Shown here: piece by piece, positions 38,879 to 49,204 of the stretch
Layout: each line of letters starts with the position of its first letter
Numbering within the stretch: position 1 is the stretch's first letter
Source of the DNA: Phycisphaerales bacterium
GTDB lineage: Bacteria > Planctomycetota > Phycisphaerae > UBA1845
NCBI GenBank assembly: GCA_020639095.1
Contig: JACKHH010000006.1
Span: 1 to 64,000, forward strand
Reading direction: 5' to 3'
Length of the DNA stretch: 64,000 nt
Translations under genes and position numbers: made by a program
Notes under the pieces: model-generated
Databases searched by the model: none
The model's input: the letters and a program-made list of their open reading frames with translations, nothing else
Told to the model about the DNA's origin: nothing

Positions 38879-40540
38879 AGCGGCGCAGTATTCGTTCACC
38901 GCTCACGCGTGCCCGGCGCATCGTGCAGCTCACCGTTCTGGTGCTATTCTTCGCGCTGCTGCTGGTTGCGCGACCCGTGCCCGGACAATCGCCGCACGCG
39001 TGGCTCACCGTCTTCTTCCAGCTTGATCCGCTGGTGTGGCTCACCACGTCGCTCGCTGCCCGCACGGTCGCTTCGGGTTTATTGCTTGCGCTGCTGACGC
39101 TCGTTGTCACCATCATCCTGGGACGGGTCTTCTGCGGATGGTTCTGCCCGCTGGGCACGATTCACGCGCTCGCCAGTCGCGTCGCCAACCGTTTCCGCCG
39201 CCGCCCGACGATCGACCTCTGGTCGCAGCAACTTGCGAACACTTCATCCTCACCCGCCGTCCTCACCATGTGCCTCTTCGGCGTGCAGTGGCTCGTGCTG
39301 TCGATCCGTTTGCGATTCTCTACCGTTCGACCACAACCGTGATTGCTGCCGCGACGCAGAACGCGATCGAAGACGGAGCGTAGCGGTCTATCAATCCGAC
39401 CTGCATGCCGGATCATGGCGCCTCACGTCGCTCCACGGAACCGCCCCATCGCTGGCTGCGACAACGTGTTCGTCGTGCCCAACCAGGCGTTTGTCGGCGG
39501 CGGGCTCATCCTCCGTTCTTCCTCGCTGACCGTCGCCTTCGGCATACGCCCTACCGGCGGGCGCTTTTCTCAGGCTCGCTATTCCCTGCCCGTTGGGTGC
39601 ACTGCTTGGGGTTTTCTTCATGGCGGACCCCGTTGAGCGTTGCGCAAGGTGGATTACACGCACACCTGCAATGGCTGTATGCCTGCGGGACGGACCTGCC
39701 ACGGAGCCGCCACAGAACAACCCAAGGCGACTCGCTGGAAACCGCAGGAAATGTCTCGGCTGCTGAACGCGCCCCGCGTGCCCGCAATCGAGCTGTCGCG
39801 CTTGGAAATCGATTTGCCTGGCGTAAAGCCGAAGGCAGCGAACCCGTCAACCTCGGACTGGCACCTCCTCGCATCCGGTGCTGCCGGGATCGCAGGCGTC
39901 GCGCTGCTGCGTACCACACCGCAAGCCCGCGGCAAGACGTTCAACCTGCGGCTCATTGCTCCGCCCGCGCTCCGGCGAGAGTCTGACTTTCAGTGTTGCA
40001 TCGCATGCGTGCATGAAGAAAGTTCCTCACCGGCGGATGCAACCCGCGCTCTACGACGCGGGCCTCGAAGGATCTCTGGACACCGGTAAACTCTTGCCGC
40101 ATCGGCTACTGCGACTACCAGTGCAACCGCTGCGGCGAAGTTCTGCCCGACACGCAGGCGACGTCCCCCATGCTGCTCGCGGAAAAGCAGAAGACGCGCA
40201 TCAGGACTGTGCGTTCGACATCACCGCTTGCCTGCCGTACGCCCATGGCCGCAACTGCATGGTGATGCGAAGAGCACCGCCCCCGTGCCCGACAAAGCCA
40301 TCTACTTTCAGTCCGTGGAATACGTCGATCGCAACGGCAATACGCACCCAGCAGCCGCACGTCAACCCGAACCGCTGCATTGGCTGCGGCATCTGCGAAA
40401 GCGTCTCCCCATTCCGCGATCGCCCAGCCATCCACAGCGTAGCCGCCAACGAATCGCGCCACCCTGACAACCAACCGATCCTGCCAATCAAGCGGCGATC
40501 CGTACGGCCTATAGCAGGAACGAAAGGCGCGTCCTAGAAC
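38875..40540 (+). pseudogene. membrane polyferredoxin (NapH/CcoG-like), frame-disrupted
   Basis: Begins normally with a GTG overlapping the DUF362 stop, two membrane helices and GRVFCGWFCPLGTIHA (about 84-99). From about 39.2 kb the frame breaks repeatedly, yet family words continue in changing frames: DPFAILYRSTTTVIAAATQ (about 39307), NVFVVPNQAFVGGG, CPLGALLGVF (about 39590), a Cys cluster, GVALLRTTPQARGKTFN, GYCDYQCNRCGEV (about 40100), CLPYAHGRNCMV and NPNRCIGCGICESV (about 40365). The full protein would be roughly 520-550 residues with several 4Fe-4S clusters. Because residues are intact and only the frames shift, sequence error is more likely than decay. The 3' end is approximate. Confidence 0.8.
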
Positions 40541-40589
40541 CACCGCAAGGCCGGGCTTCGCCCCGCGTCCACCAGGAACCCAACGCCAA

Positions 40590-40735
40590 TCGTTAAGCCA
40601 TCGCCCTAAAGGGGCGACCAGCCCCCCCTGAAGGGGCGAACTAGCAGCCAGGGTGACCCGTCAGATAACCCCCAATCGGGCCCTGAAGGGCGCGCTAAGT
40701 CGCCCTTTCAGGGCTCCGGCTCTGAAGACGACGTC
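40590..40735. repeat. cluster of CCCTGAAGGG-type palindromes
   Basis: Several short palindromic units occur in a row (CGCCCTAAAGGGGCGA, CCCTGAAGGGGCGA, CCCTGAAGGGCGCG, CGCCCTTTCAGGG). These match a type of dispersed intergenic repeat seen in GC-rich planctomycete and verrucomicrobial DNA. They lie just downstream of the polyferredoxin. Confidence 0.6.
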
Positions 40736-42230
40736 CCAGGGTTTCACTGGTTTCACAAGTTTGTGGTGTGCTTCCGGGCCAGGTCGCCAGCAGGTGCGGC
40801 CGGGTGCGTAACGATCCACATGGTCCGGTCCGGAGAAAGTTGCGCGGCCGAAGCCGCCAGTTGAGCAACCATCGAATCAGACGCGAGGTCGCGGCTGCGT
40901 CGGCAGCCTGGCCGCCGGATCAGTCAAATGGTTTCCCTGCGGATCGAACACGGCGCAATTCAGGTCGGATTCCGACCGCAACACGTACACGTTCGCCAAG
41001 CGACAATCAAGTAGACCGCCACACGACACAGCGACTGATGTGCTGATCGGCGCTCTACGCGAACCGACTTGTACCGGAACAATCCTGATCATCCACGCGC
41101 ACAAAATATTGTGATCGAGCACCGCTCCGCGTCCACGGGCAAGCTGGTGGCAAGATCCATTCCACGGCTCCGTTGCCTGTGATGAATCTGCCCCAGAAGT
41201 TGACGACTTCCGGCAAGCGACGATCGCCACGCCAAGGCGGACTGGCACCGGCTGCGCACAGCCACCTTGGCCTCGCGACTATGTGGCGCCCGCGCTCTGC
41301 AGGCGATTCTGGTGCCCACGGACATGAATACAATGCGAACACCGGTTGATTCAGCAGATGCTCGCGAATGTGTTTTCGCATTTTCCAAGCCCTTTGCGAT
41401 TGCAAGCGCGATTCGAGCGGACGTCAATCCACGCCGTGGTCGATCTTCCGCCATATGATTCCGTAGATGTCCGATTCGTCGCCCGAGATCAATTGCGCGA
41501 CGGCGCGTGTGGCTCCGCGGCAAAACGCAGCATTTCCACCAGCGATGGCTCTCCTCTCGATGGGTATGGCGTCCCGTCAGCGACGCGCAGTGGCCGTCCC
41601 GCTCAAGCCCCACGATTGTGCCAGGCGTACCATCCAAGGGGGTCATCACGCAGAACGCCCGTGCCGCGTATCAAGGCCGACCACCACTGCTGCTCAGGCC
41701 GGTGAGTTTACTGGTCGTGTCTTGAACCACGGATCACTGGTGAGCGGCACGTCGTCGCGTGGCGCACATGCTCGAGAATCGCTCAACGTCGCCTTCTCAT
41801 TCACGGCGATAAGCCGTCATCTCCGCATACCACCACAAGCCGGAATATCGCGCCGTTGATCCCAACGCAAAGCACCTCAACCAGACGGGCATTCAGACGC
41901 GTTAGATCACCGCTCATCCTGCACAACCCGATGCCGGTATAGTCCCCGCCCGTCGCCGAAAACACCCGATCCCAAAACCGCTCTAACGAACCCCCTAACC
42001 CCCAGATGAGAAAACGAGGGTCGCACCTGGTGACGGACGCCCTGGGCTATTCATGCTTGAACCCGCCAAATCGTCGACGCGGCATCAACGCGCAGCGTGT
42101 TCCAGTGGAATTAATATAACAGCTCTGCTGCTGAATTTGTTTGAAAGGACCAGGTCATGTTCGCCACTGATGCATGTGTTGCGTCTCTCCACGCGTCGAT
42201 CTGTTTCGCGCGGCGATCTTGTGGATTCGC
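40736..42230. other. unassigned sequence without a supportable gene
   Basis: About 1.5 kb with only short, unconvincing frames on both strands. A minus-strand frame around 41089-41649 has fragments that vaguely recall sensory (PAS/PAC-like) text, but nothing I would call. The stretch lies inside the indel-rich block, so any gene here would be hidden by frame breaks. Confidence 0.4.
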
Positions 42231-43790
42231 AACCACCGGTGAAACGATGACGGCGAGCGTGGGCTGGTCGATCACCGGACGGAACCGCTTTCACATTTGA
42301 TGCGGAGACGCCTGATCTGCCTGCGTAACTCGCGCAGTTTTCGATTCAATTATCGCCATTTGCTGAAACCGCGATCCCGCTCTCAGATTGGCGGATTGGT
42401 ATCATTGACGGAGAATCGGGAGAACGCAGCCTGCTGAAAGGTTTACTTCCGTGTTGCATACCTTAGCCCTGTTGCTGGAACGAGACCGCCTTTGCGCGAT
42501 GTTACTCTGTCCCCTATCGAGAATTTGATGAATTTCATCTTGGGCGCGACATCCGATACCTGCGGAAAACTCCCCTGCCTCGCCCGAGCGAGCTTCTCCT
42601 GATAGATCGCGCAGTGCCGTCGATACAGGCTGGTTTTCGGACGACGACCGTGCCTGAAGTACATGCGTGTTCGCCAGTCCGCCTCGAGTAGGCGTCACGC
42701 GGGGGCAATGAATGCCAGGCACGTGCAGTTTGCAGAGCCCAGAGCGCAGTCTCCACGCCGTCATCGATTCATTACGCGCGATCGCCTGCAATCACCGTGA
42801 CGACGCTCTGTTGACGGCGATGGCGTGGCTGATCGATACCGATCGGGACGGAACCTTCCTCACATTTGATGGGAGACGCTGATGCTGCCCGAGAATCGCA
42901 AGTTTTCGAAATTATCGCCATGTCGCTGCCGCGATCACGTCGCGTCTCAGATTGGCGATTGGGCATCTTGTCGGACAATCGTAGAGAAACACCACAGCCT
43001 GGTAGATGCCGTGGTTACGCATCCTTTAGCTTCCTGTTGCTGACGACATGAGACCGCTTTAGAGCGATGCGTTACCGATCCCCCTATCGAGGTTGAATAC
43101 GAAGTTTCATCTTGGGCGGCGACAACCACGTGGTCGGAATCCTCCTGACCTCGTCCCGGCGAGGGTTCCTATTGCCGCCACCGCAGCGCTGCCGTCGATG
43201 TTGTTAATCGGTTTTCGCGACGTACGACTACGGACCTGAGCGTGAATGCCGCGTCGTTCGCCAGTCCGCCACTCGGAGAGATGGTGTCACGCGGCGGGGC
43301 ATGATGGGCCAGGGCACGATGCAAGTAATTCGAAGTAAGGTTGCGCGCTCCCAACGCTGTCGATCCGTTATGCGGCGCGATCTTTGAGCCTCACCGGTGA
43401 AACGACGCTCTTTTGACGGCGATGGCGGTGATACCGTCGGGCGGAACTCGGCCTCTTTGATGCGGAGCGTGTGCTGACCCGACGCAATCTACGCGCGGGC
43501 ATATTTCGATTCATATCGCCATGTCGCTGGGGTGATCCGCGTCGCGTCCAGATTGGCGGACTGGGTGACATCATTTTACGGAAATATAATACCACACAGC
43601 CTGGTGGGGCGTGCCGTAGTTACAGTCGACATTCGCTTTTTTTTCGATGTCGCCGCGACAGCTGCCAGTGACGTTACCAATCACGCCGCGATCGAAAATT
43701 TGAGGAACCGGGTTTTGACCAGGGCGACGATATAAGAATCGGCAGTGCCTCCCTGATCCTCGTCCCGACCAAGCACGCCCTCCGTCGGCG
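42231..43790. repeat. noisy tandem triplication of a 560-600 bp unit
   Basis: Three head-to-tail copies begin near 42240, 42800 and 43400. Shared words appear in order: a TTGACGGCGATGG-type word, TATCGCCAT (42351, 42913, 43514), CAGATTGGCGGATTGG variants, CACAGCCTGGT (copies 2 and 3), CCCCTATCGAG with TTTCATCTTGGGCG (copies 1 and 2), and GTTCGCCAGTCCGCC (copies 1 and 2). Copies differ mostly by 1-3 bp insertions and deletions. The third copy runs up to the 3' end of the sensor kinase gene. No intact reading frame is present. Confidence 0.75.
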
Positions 43791-43829
43791 ACCCCTCGCC
43801 CGTGCCGACCCGCGGCGATCAGTCTTTCT

Positions 43830-45222
43830 GGATTTTTCGAGAAAATTAGAAACCGAAGTGGTCAGCCGGTCGCCCGTCGCCTGACCGTTTGTCGCCTGCT
43901 TGGGAAGTTCCACGGTCACGCAGACGCCCTCGCCGGTTTGGCTCGTCACGCGAATCACCCCGCCGTGCTTCTCCACGACCTGGTAGCACACCCACAAACC
44001 CAGGCCCGTACCGCAGCCCGGCTCCTTCGTGGTGAAGAACGGTTCGAACGCGTTCGCGAGTTCGTCCTTGGTCATACCCGGGCCGTTGTCCGCGAAGGAA
44101 ACAATCACGCGATCGTCCTCGTTGCGCGCCGCGATCAACAACCGGCCATCACCGTTGCGGTGCGCGCTCAACGCGTCGAACGCGTTGATCATGACGTTCG
44201 TGAACACCGTCAGCAGCCTGTCCGGGTCGCCGCGTTCCAGCAAGAGTCCGCATAATCGATCACCGCGTCAAGTGCTTGTCTACGCAGCGCGAACCGCGAT
44301 GAGCGCCCGCCGATCCACTGCCCCGCCGCGTCAAGTTCGAAGAAGAGAACCGCCATCGATTCGCGCCGCGGTGACGCCTGCGCTGATGAGATCAAGCTCA
44401 CCTGATCATCAGTTGGCGGCGATTCCGCGACCGACGAGATACTCGCCAGATTCCCCGCGCCAGCCGCAGCCAGTTGCGCCGCCTATCTTCTCCGCCACGT
44501 GCTCAGGGAGGAGAATTTCTGGATGCGCCGATAAACGCGGCGCGCAGCCGAATTAGCGTCTGATCGTGCCGCAACTACTGCGGCGTCGCGCATCCGCTTG
44601 ATGTCCGCAAGCAGCGCCTCCAGAGGACGCGTCATCCGCCGGCGCAAATGCAGCGCCACCACCCCGCCAAAGAGCACCGTCAAGGTCATCGTCCCGCAAA
44701 GCGTGCGCCACGCGCCTTCAATGCTCTCGCCCACATCGTCGCCGCGCGCCCGCAAGTGGTTGTACGACAGGTCGGCCATCTTCGTCGTCTGATCGACGAG
44801 CAGTTGCGCAATCGCGCTCGCCTCCGCGTCGTTCGCAACCGATGCGATGGCCATTTTCGGAGGGTTCTGGTTCTCTCGCGTCGTGACAACGTAAGCGTCG
44901 AACGTCCGACGAACGGCTGCCAACTGCTGATCGACCCCCGGCGCGTGGTGGCAACCCGCGCAGCGATCGATCGCCTGCTCAAACCGCTGCAAGCTGTCCG
45001 CACGCATCGCCTGCGCATCCTTATCGCCGGCACGCACCGCAAGCAAATCGCGTTCCAAGCGCACACCGCTGGCTGCGAGGTCCGCGCGCAGCACCTGGAT
45101 ATGATGGGATTCCGCCAGCGGAGTTGCTCGGTGCTGCGATGCAGACACCACAACGCGGTGGCGTCGCCAATCACGCACATCGCGAGCAACAGCGCCAGAC
45201 AGATGATGACACGTTGACGCAT
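43830..45222 (-). pseudogene. CXXCH-containing sensor histidine kinase, frame-disrupted
   Basis: The start at 45222 (MRQRVIICLALLLAM, GGAG 9 bp upstream) gives one membrane helix. The frame then shifts into a periplasmic domain with RCAGCHHAP (about 44955), a likely c-type haem site. A second helix and a HAMP-type end follow (VALHLRRRMTRPLEALLADIKRM). After further shifts the dimerisation text is poor, but the ATPase domain is clear: NVMINAFDALSAHRNG, FADNGPGMTKDELA, FEPFFTTKEPGCGTGLGL. It probably senses redox state or a gas ligand through haem. It lies downstream of ccsA on the same strand. The breaks look like base-calling indels rather than mutation. Confidence 0.72.
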
Positions 45223-45396
45223 GACCAGTCGCTCCTGATTCCCTGCTCCCCAGCGGAAATTCCCCTCTCCGGTCTCACGTCGCATCGAGCATAGCGAAAA
45301 GCTGTGCTGCGATTCAACCGGACCGGCTGCGACTTAACCGTGACTTCATGACATCCATTCCGTGGCCACGTCGCACAACCGTTACCACCCGCACCT

Positions 45397-47219
45397 TCAC
45401 GCGGTGACAGCCTGTTTCCCGCGAGCCGGAGCATCGGCCGTGGCTGTGCGGCGGCGTAGGAGGAAGAGGCCGCCGCATGCCACGACCAGCAACATATCGA
45501 TCGCGCCGAGCCAGAACATGTAATGCACGACGGCTCCGGTGCCGAACCCGTAGCTGTGCAGACCGATGCCCAGCACGTAATTCACGCCCAGATACGTCAT
45601 GATGATGGTCCAGAACGCGACAATGCTCTTCACCGCGGTCGCGAACATCCCGCGCGCGGTGACGAAGAATCCGATGATCACAACTGTCCCGGCAAGCGCC
45701 GCGATCTTACCGGACGTGACCGGCGCCAACTTGGGAATTATCAACGCGAACACCGCAAGCAGCAGCACCCCGCCAAGCGCCTTCGCCCAGCCCGGAATCG
45801 CCTGCCGGTCGATCCGCACGTGCATGATCGCCAGGTACGCGAGCAGCGCGATCAGCGACCACACCTCTTTCGGGTCCCACCCCCAGTACCGGCCCCACGA
45901 CGACGCGCCCCACATGCTGCCCGTCGCGATGCCCACGAGCAGCAGAATGCTCCCGACGTGCACGTACCAGTAGTGCGTCTGGTCGATGGTATCGATTGAG
46001 CGGCGGCGGTTCGGCGCGACCGCCATCACCACGATCTGCGCGTGCGCGATGAACATCGCCAGCGCCAGCACCGAATACGAAACCATGATCACCGGCACGT
46101 GAATCGTCATCCAGATCGTGTCGCACAGCACCGGCGGAATGGGGCGAACGAAACTGTCCAGCGGCAGCACGTCCGCGAGGAACAGCGCGAGCGCCCCATG
46201 GCGGACGCGGTCATCGGAACCGTGCGATCCTTGAACACCAGCATCGAAAGGATCGCGAACGCGCCCATGCCCCAACTGAGAAACAGCAGCGACTCGAACA
46301 TGTTGGCGGCAGGAATTCGGCCTGCGATCTGCCAGCGCAGGTACAGTCCATAACACAACGCCGCGAACCCGCCGACCATCACCACCATCGCGACGACATC
46401 GAGCGCCCGCTTGCGCACCAGCGCCGCAAGCGCAGCCAGCACCGCGCCCGCGACCATGATCTGCCAGGCGGTGCGGAATGGCTGGATTCGGTTACTCCGC
46501 AGTTCGACCGCGATCTTCCCCGGACTCGGACGATAAAGCGCCGGCAGCGCAGCCAGCGCATCGGTCACCGACGACGACGCTCGCGCAAAGGCAGCCGCAT
46601 CGTCCGCAAGGAAAGTGCGTTTGAGCTGCGCCCACGCCTGCCGCAACGGCTCAAGCTGGGGCGCACTCGACTGGTTCATCTCCGCGATCGCCAGCCACGC
46701 CCCGCGCGCGTCCTGTGGATCGGGAATCGGATTGATCGCGTACCCGCGAAACGCGGCATTGAGTGTGTTCAGCTTTTCGTGAATCCCGCTGACCTTCGAC
46801 TCCAGCGGGTCCATCTTCCGGCTGCCGTCGCGCGTGGCGAGCGCTTGAATCTTCTCCGTGAGCGGTTGGTGGTTGATCAATTCGGCGAATGAGAAACGCG
46901 TCTGGTCCGCGGGCAGTTGAAGTTCTCCGCGCAACTCCGCATTTCCGATCTTGATCAACGGCTCGGCCATCCACGAGCGACTGTCGAATGTCCACGCAAG
47001 CAGCAACAGCACCGGATCGTGTCCTTCGTACGTCGCGTCACCGGTCACCGTTTTCACCACGTCGCGCGCAACCGTATCCAGCGGCGGCCAGCGACCATCG
47101 GTTGCACCACCGATCCCCCGAACAGCCGTCAATCGAGGAACGCGGCAAGTCCGCCGCGCACTCGGTGACAGCGATGCAAACAGCGACGACATCGGCACCC
47201 ACGCAGCGAGCCGGTTCAT
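45397..47219 (-). pseudogene. ccsA: cytochrome c biogenesis protein CcsA, one frameshift
   Basis: Haem-handling subunit of the System II cytochrome c synthetase. The first 340 residues (from the ATG at 47219) carry a periplasmic domain and then helices with ANMFESLLFLSWGMGA and FKDRTVPMTASA. Near 46195 the frame shifts by one, and the protein continues as ALALFLADVLPLDSFVRP, TIHVPVIMVSYSVLALAMF and the WWD-type haem motif SSWGRYWGWDPKEVWSL (about 45890), with histidines on either side. Both parts are otherwise intact. A single base correction would restore a protein of roughly 600 residues. The start overlaps the resB stop by ATGA, as expected for a resB-ccsA operon. Confidence 0.88.
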
Positions 47220-49010
47220 GCCGCACCTCCCGCCGTCGCGTGCTTCGCCATCAATCTCCGCTCACGCAATCGATTGTTCAAAACGATGATCATTCCCAGC
47301 GTCGTCTGAATATAGCCCGCGAACACGACCTGCTCTTCCTGGATCGCAAGACGCTCAACACGCTCATCGCGGCTCACGCGCCCTCACGATAGCTCGATTG
47401 GTAAAAGGAATAAAGCCGCCACTTGGACCGGATGGTTCATGCCTGATTGCGGTCGCCCGTGTCGCCGTCGCGGGTTCGTCACCGTGATGTTGCTTCAGAA
47501 CGACCGCGGCATCCCCGCCGGGATAGTGCGGATCTTGAAATCGTTGAGCGTGACGGAAAAACCAAGCGGGACGGATCGATCGCCGTACAGAATCTGATAC
47601 GGCGCGCCGTCCACGCTCACCTGCCGGGGAATCCCGCGCTGCACCCACATCTCGCTGCTGTTCTGGCCCGAAGTGAGTCTCAGCAGGACTGCCGGGATGC
47701 GCGTTGCCCGCACCGGCTCGACTGCTTCCAGCGGACGATCGACGCGCGCATGATCGAAGCGCTGATGCAACGTCAACGTCTGCCCGCCCCACGGCGTCGC
47801 CACCGGCTGACCGACCGCAAGCGCCTGCGTCTGCGACGGCAGACCCGGCTGATTGAACCGCGCGAACGTGGTCCGCTCGGGCCCGACAATAATCTCCAGC
47901 GGCGCTGCCGGTTTGGCCCCCTGCGACGCGTGGAAAACCACCTTCACGTCCGGCGCCGCCTCCTGCCCGTGCATCGATTGAAAATCGGGGAAGTTCGCGA
48001 AGCAGACGCGCTTTTCAGTACCCGCCGCGCCGATCAGTTCAACCTCAACGGCTGGGTTCACCGGCTCGTTCGACGCGTTGACGATTCCGTTCTCCCCGCC
48101 CACCGTCGCGTGCGGCATGTACCGGAGCACGCGCACGCTCAAGTCCGCGCCGTCGAGCTTAATCGCCTGGGCCGTGCAATCCTCGACCGCGATCTCGCGC
48201 GCCGTGCCCTGATACGTCACCGTAATCTTTCCGACGCTCGACGAATCGGCGTTCTGCTCATCTTGCAGGAACCGCTGCATCTCAGCCGCGTCGCGCGCCA
48301 CGCGCAGGGCAGCCGTCACCGGCCCCAGCGCCGCCGGTTCATCGCCGAAGATCCACATCGCCTCGGGCGAGGCCTGCGATAGGGAAATCGCAACCGCCGG
48401 CTGGAACCGCGGATTGTCGTCAACGATGCGTTCCGTCGCAGCGCTGTCCGGCAAGTAGCGCACCACCTCAACCCGCAGCCCGTTCTTGTCAAACGACGGC
48501 GCATCGGCAAAGTCCGCCGACGCAAAACCACCGAACGCGCCATCGGTCAACTCGAACTGCGCCCGCGACTGATCCCGGCGGTCAAGCAGCGTGAGCATGT
48601 CCTGACGCACCTGGATTTCACCGGCAGTCTCACCCTCGAACACGCTCAACTGCCCGTCCACGCCCCACTTCATCGTGACCACGGCACCCGCCATGATCAG
48701 CAGCAACCCGCCATGTGTGAGCACGAAACCCAGGTGTTTGCGCGTGAAGGGATAACGCCAGCGCCATCGACGCGAAGATCTTCGCCAGCAGCCAGAAGAG
48801 CGCCTTGAACCACCACGATCCGTAGAAAGTGCCTGCCCGTCGGTACCAGTGCCGATTCAAAAGCGTCGCACACGCCATGCCCACTCAGCACTGAGCGGCT
48901 GAGCAACAGGCCCGCGAACCACAGCGAACCCGCCTACCCGCGAACACCTTGTTCACCCAATACCGCTTCTGGACGCGTCGCGCCCTGCATTTCCGCTGCT
49001 TTGCTGCATG
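47216..49010 (-). pseudogene. resB: cytochrome c biogenesis protein ResB (Ccs1), several frameshifts
   Basis: Partner of CcsA in System II cytochrome c maturation. Family text is recovered across frames: TFYGSWWFKALFWLLA and IFASMAL (48.8 kb), THGGLLLIMAGAVVTMKWG (from 48720), and a long intact periplasmic domain (47495-48724) with VLRYMPHA and FPDFQSMHG. SNITVTNP, SFYQSSYREG (about 47405) and the final helix FAGYIQTTLGMIIVLNNRLRERR follow before a stop that overlaps ccsA. At least three indels interrupt it. The 5' end is uncertain. Its periplasmic domain is clearly related to the separate secreted protein at 58781-59959. Confidence 0.85.
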
Positions 49011-49204
49011 TGCCAACACCCGTCAGCGCGAACCGGGCGCGTCCATCTCGCCACGTGCTCGCGTGTGGTCCTTACTCTGCTACCGGGGTTCTGCAACCCC
49101 CACCGGCGACCATCCGAATTCCGGCCAATTATAGCGCTGTTGTGAGATTCGCCGCGGAATTGTGCGCGCGGCGATGCCTATGCGTCCGTGCCCCAGCCGA
49201 AGAC

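Noticed and set aside
42231..43790. CRISPR array
   Set aside because: The repeated unit is about 560-600 bp, imperfect and without spacers of CRISPR size. No cas genes are present.
38875..49150. True pseudogenisation of the polyferredoxin, kinase, ccsA and resB genes
   Set aside because: Possible, but four unrelated genes failing side by side with intact residues and only frame changes fits sequence error better. Kept as an alternative.
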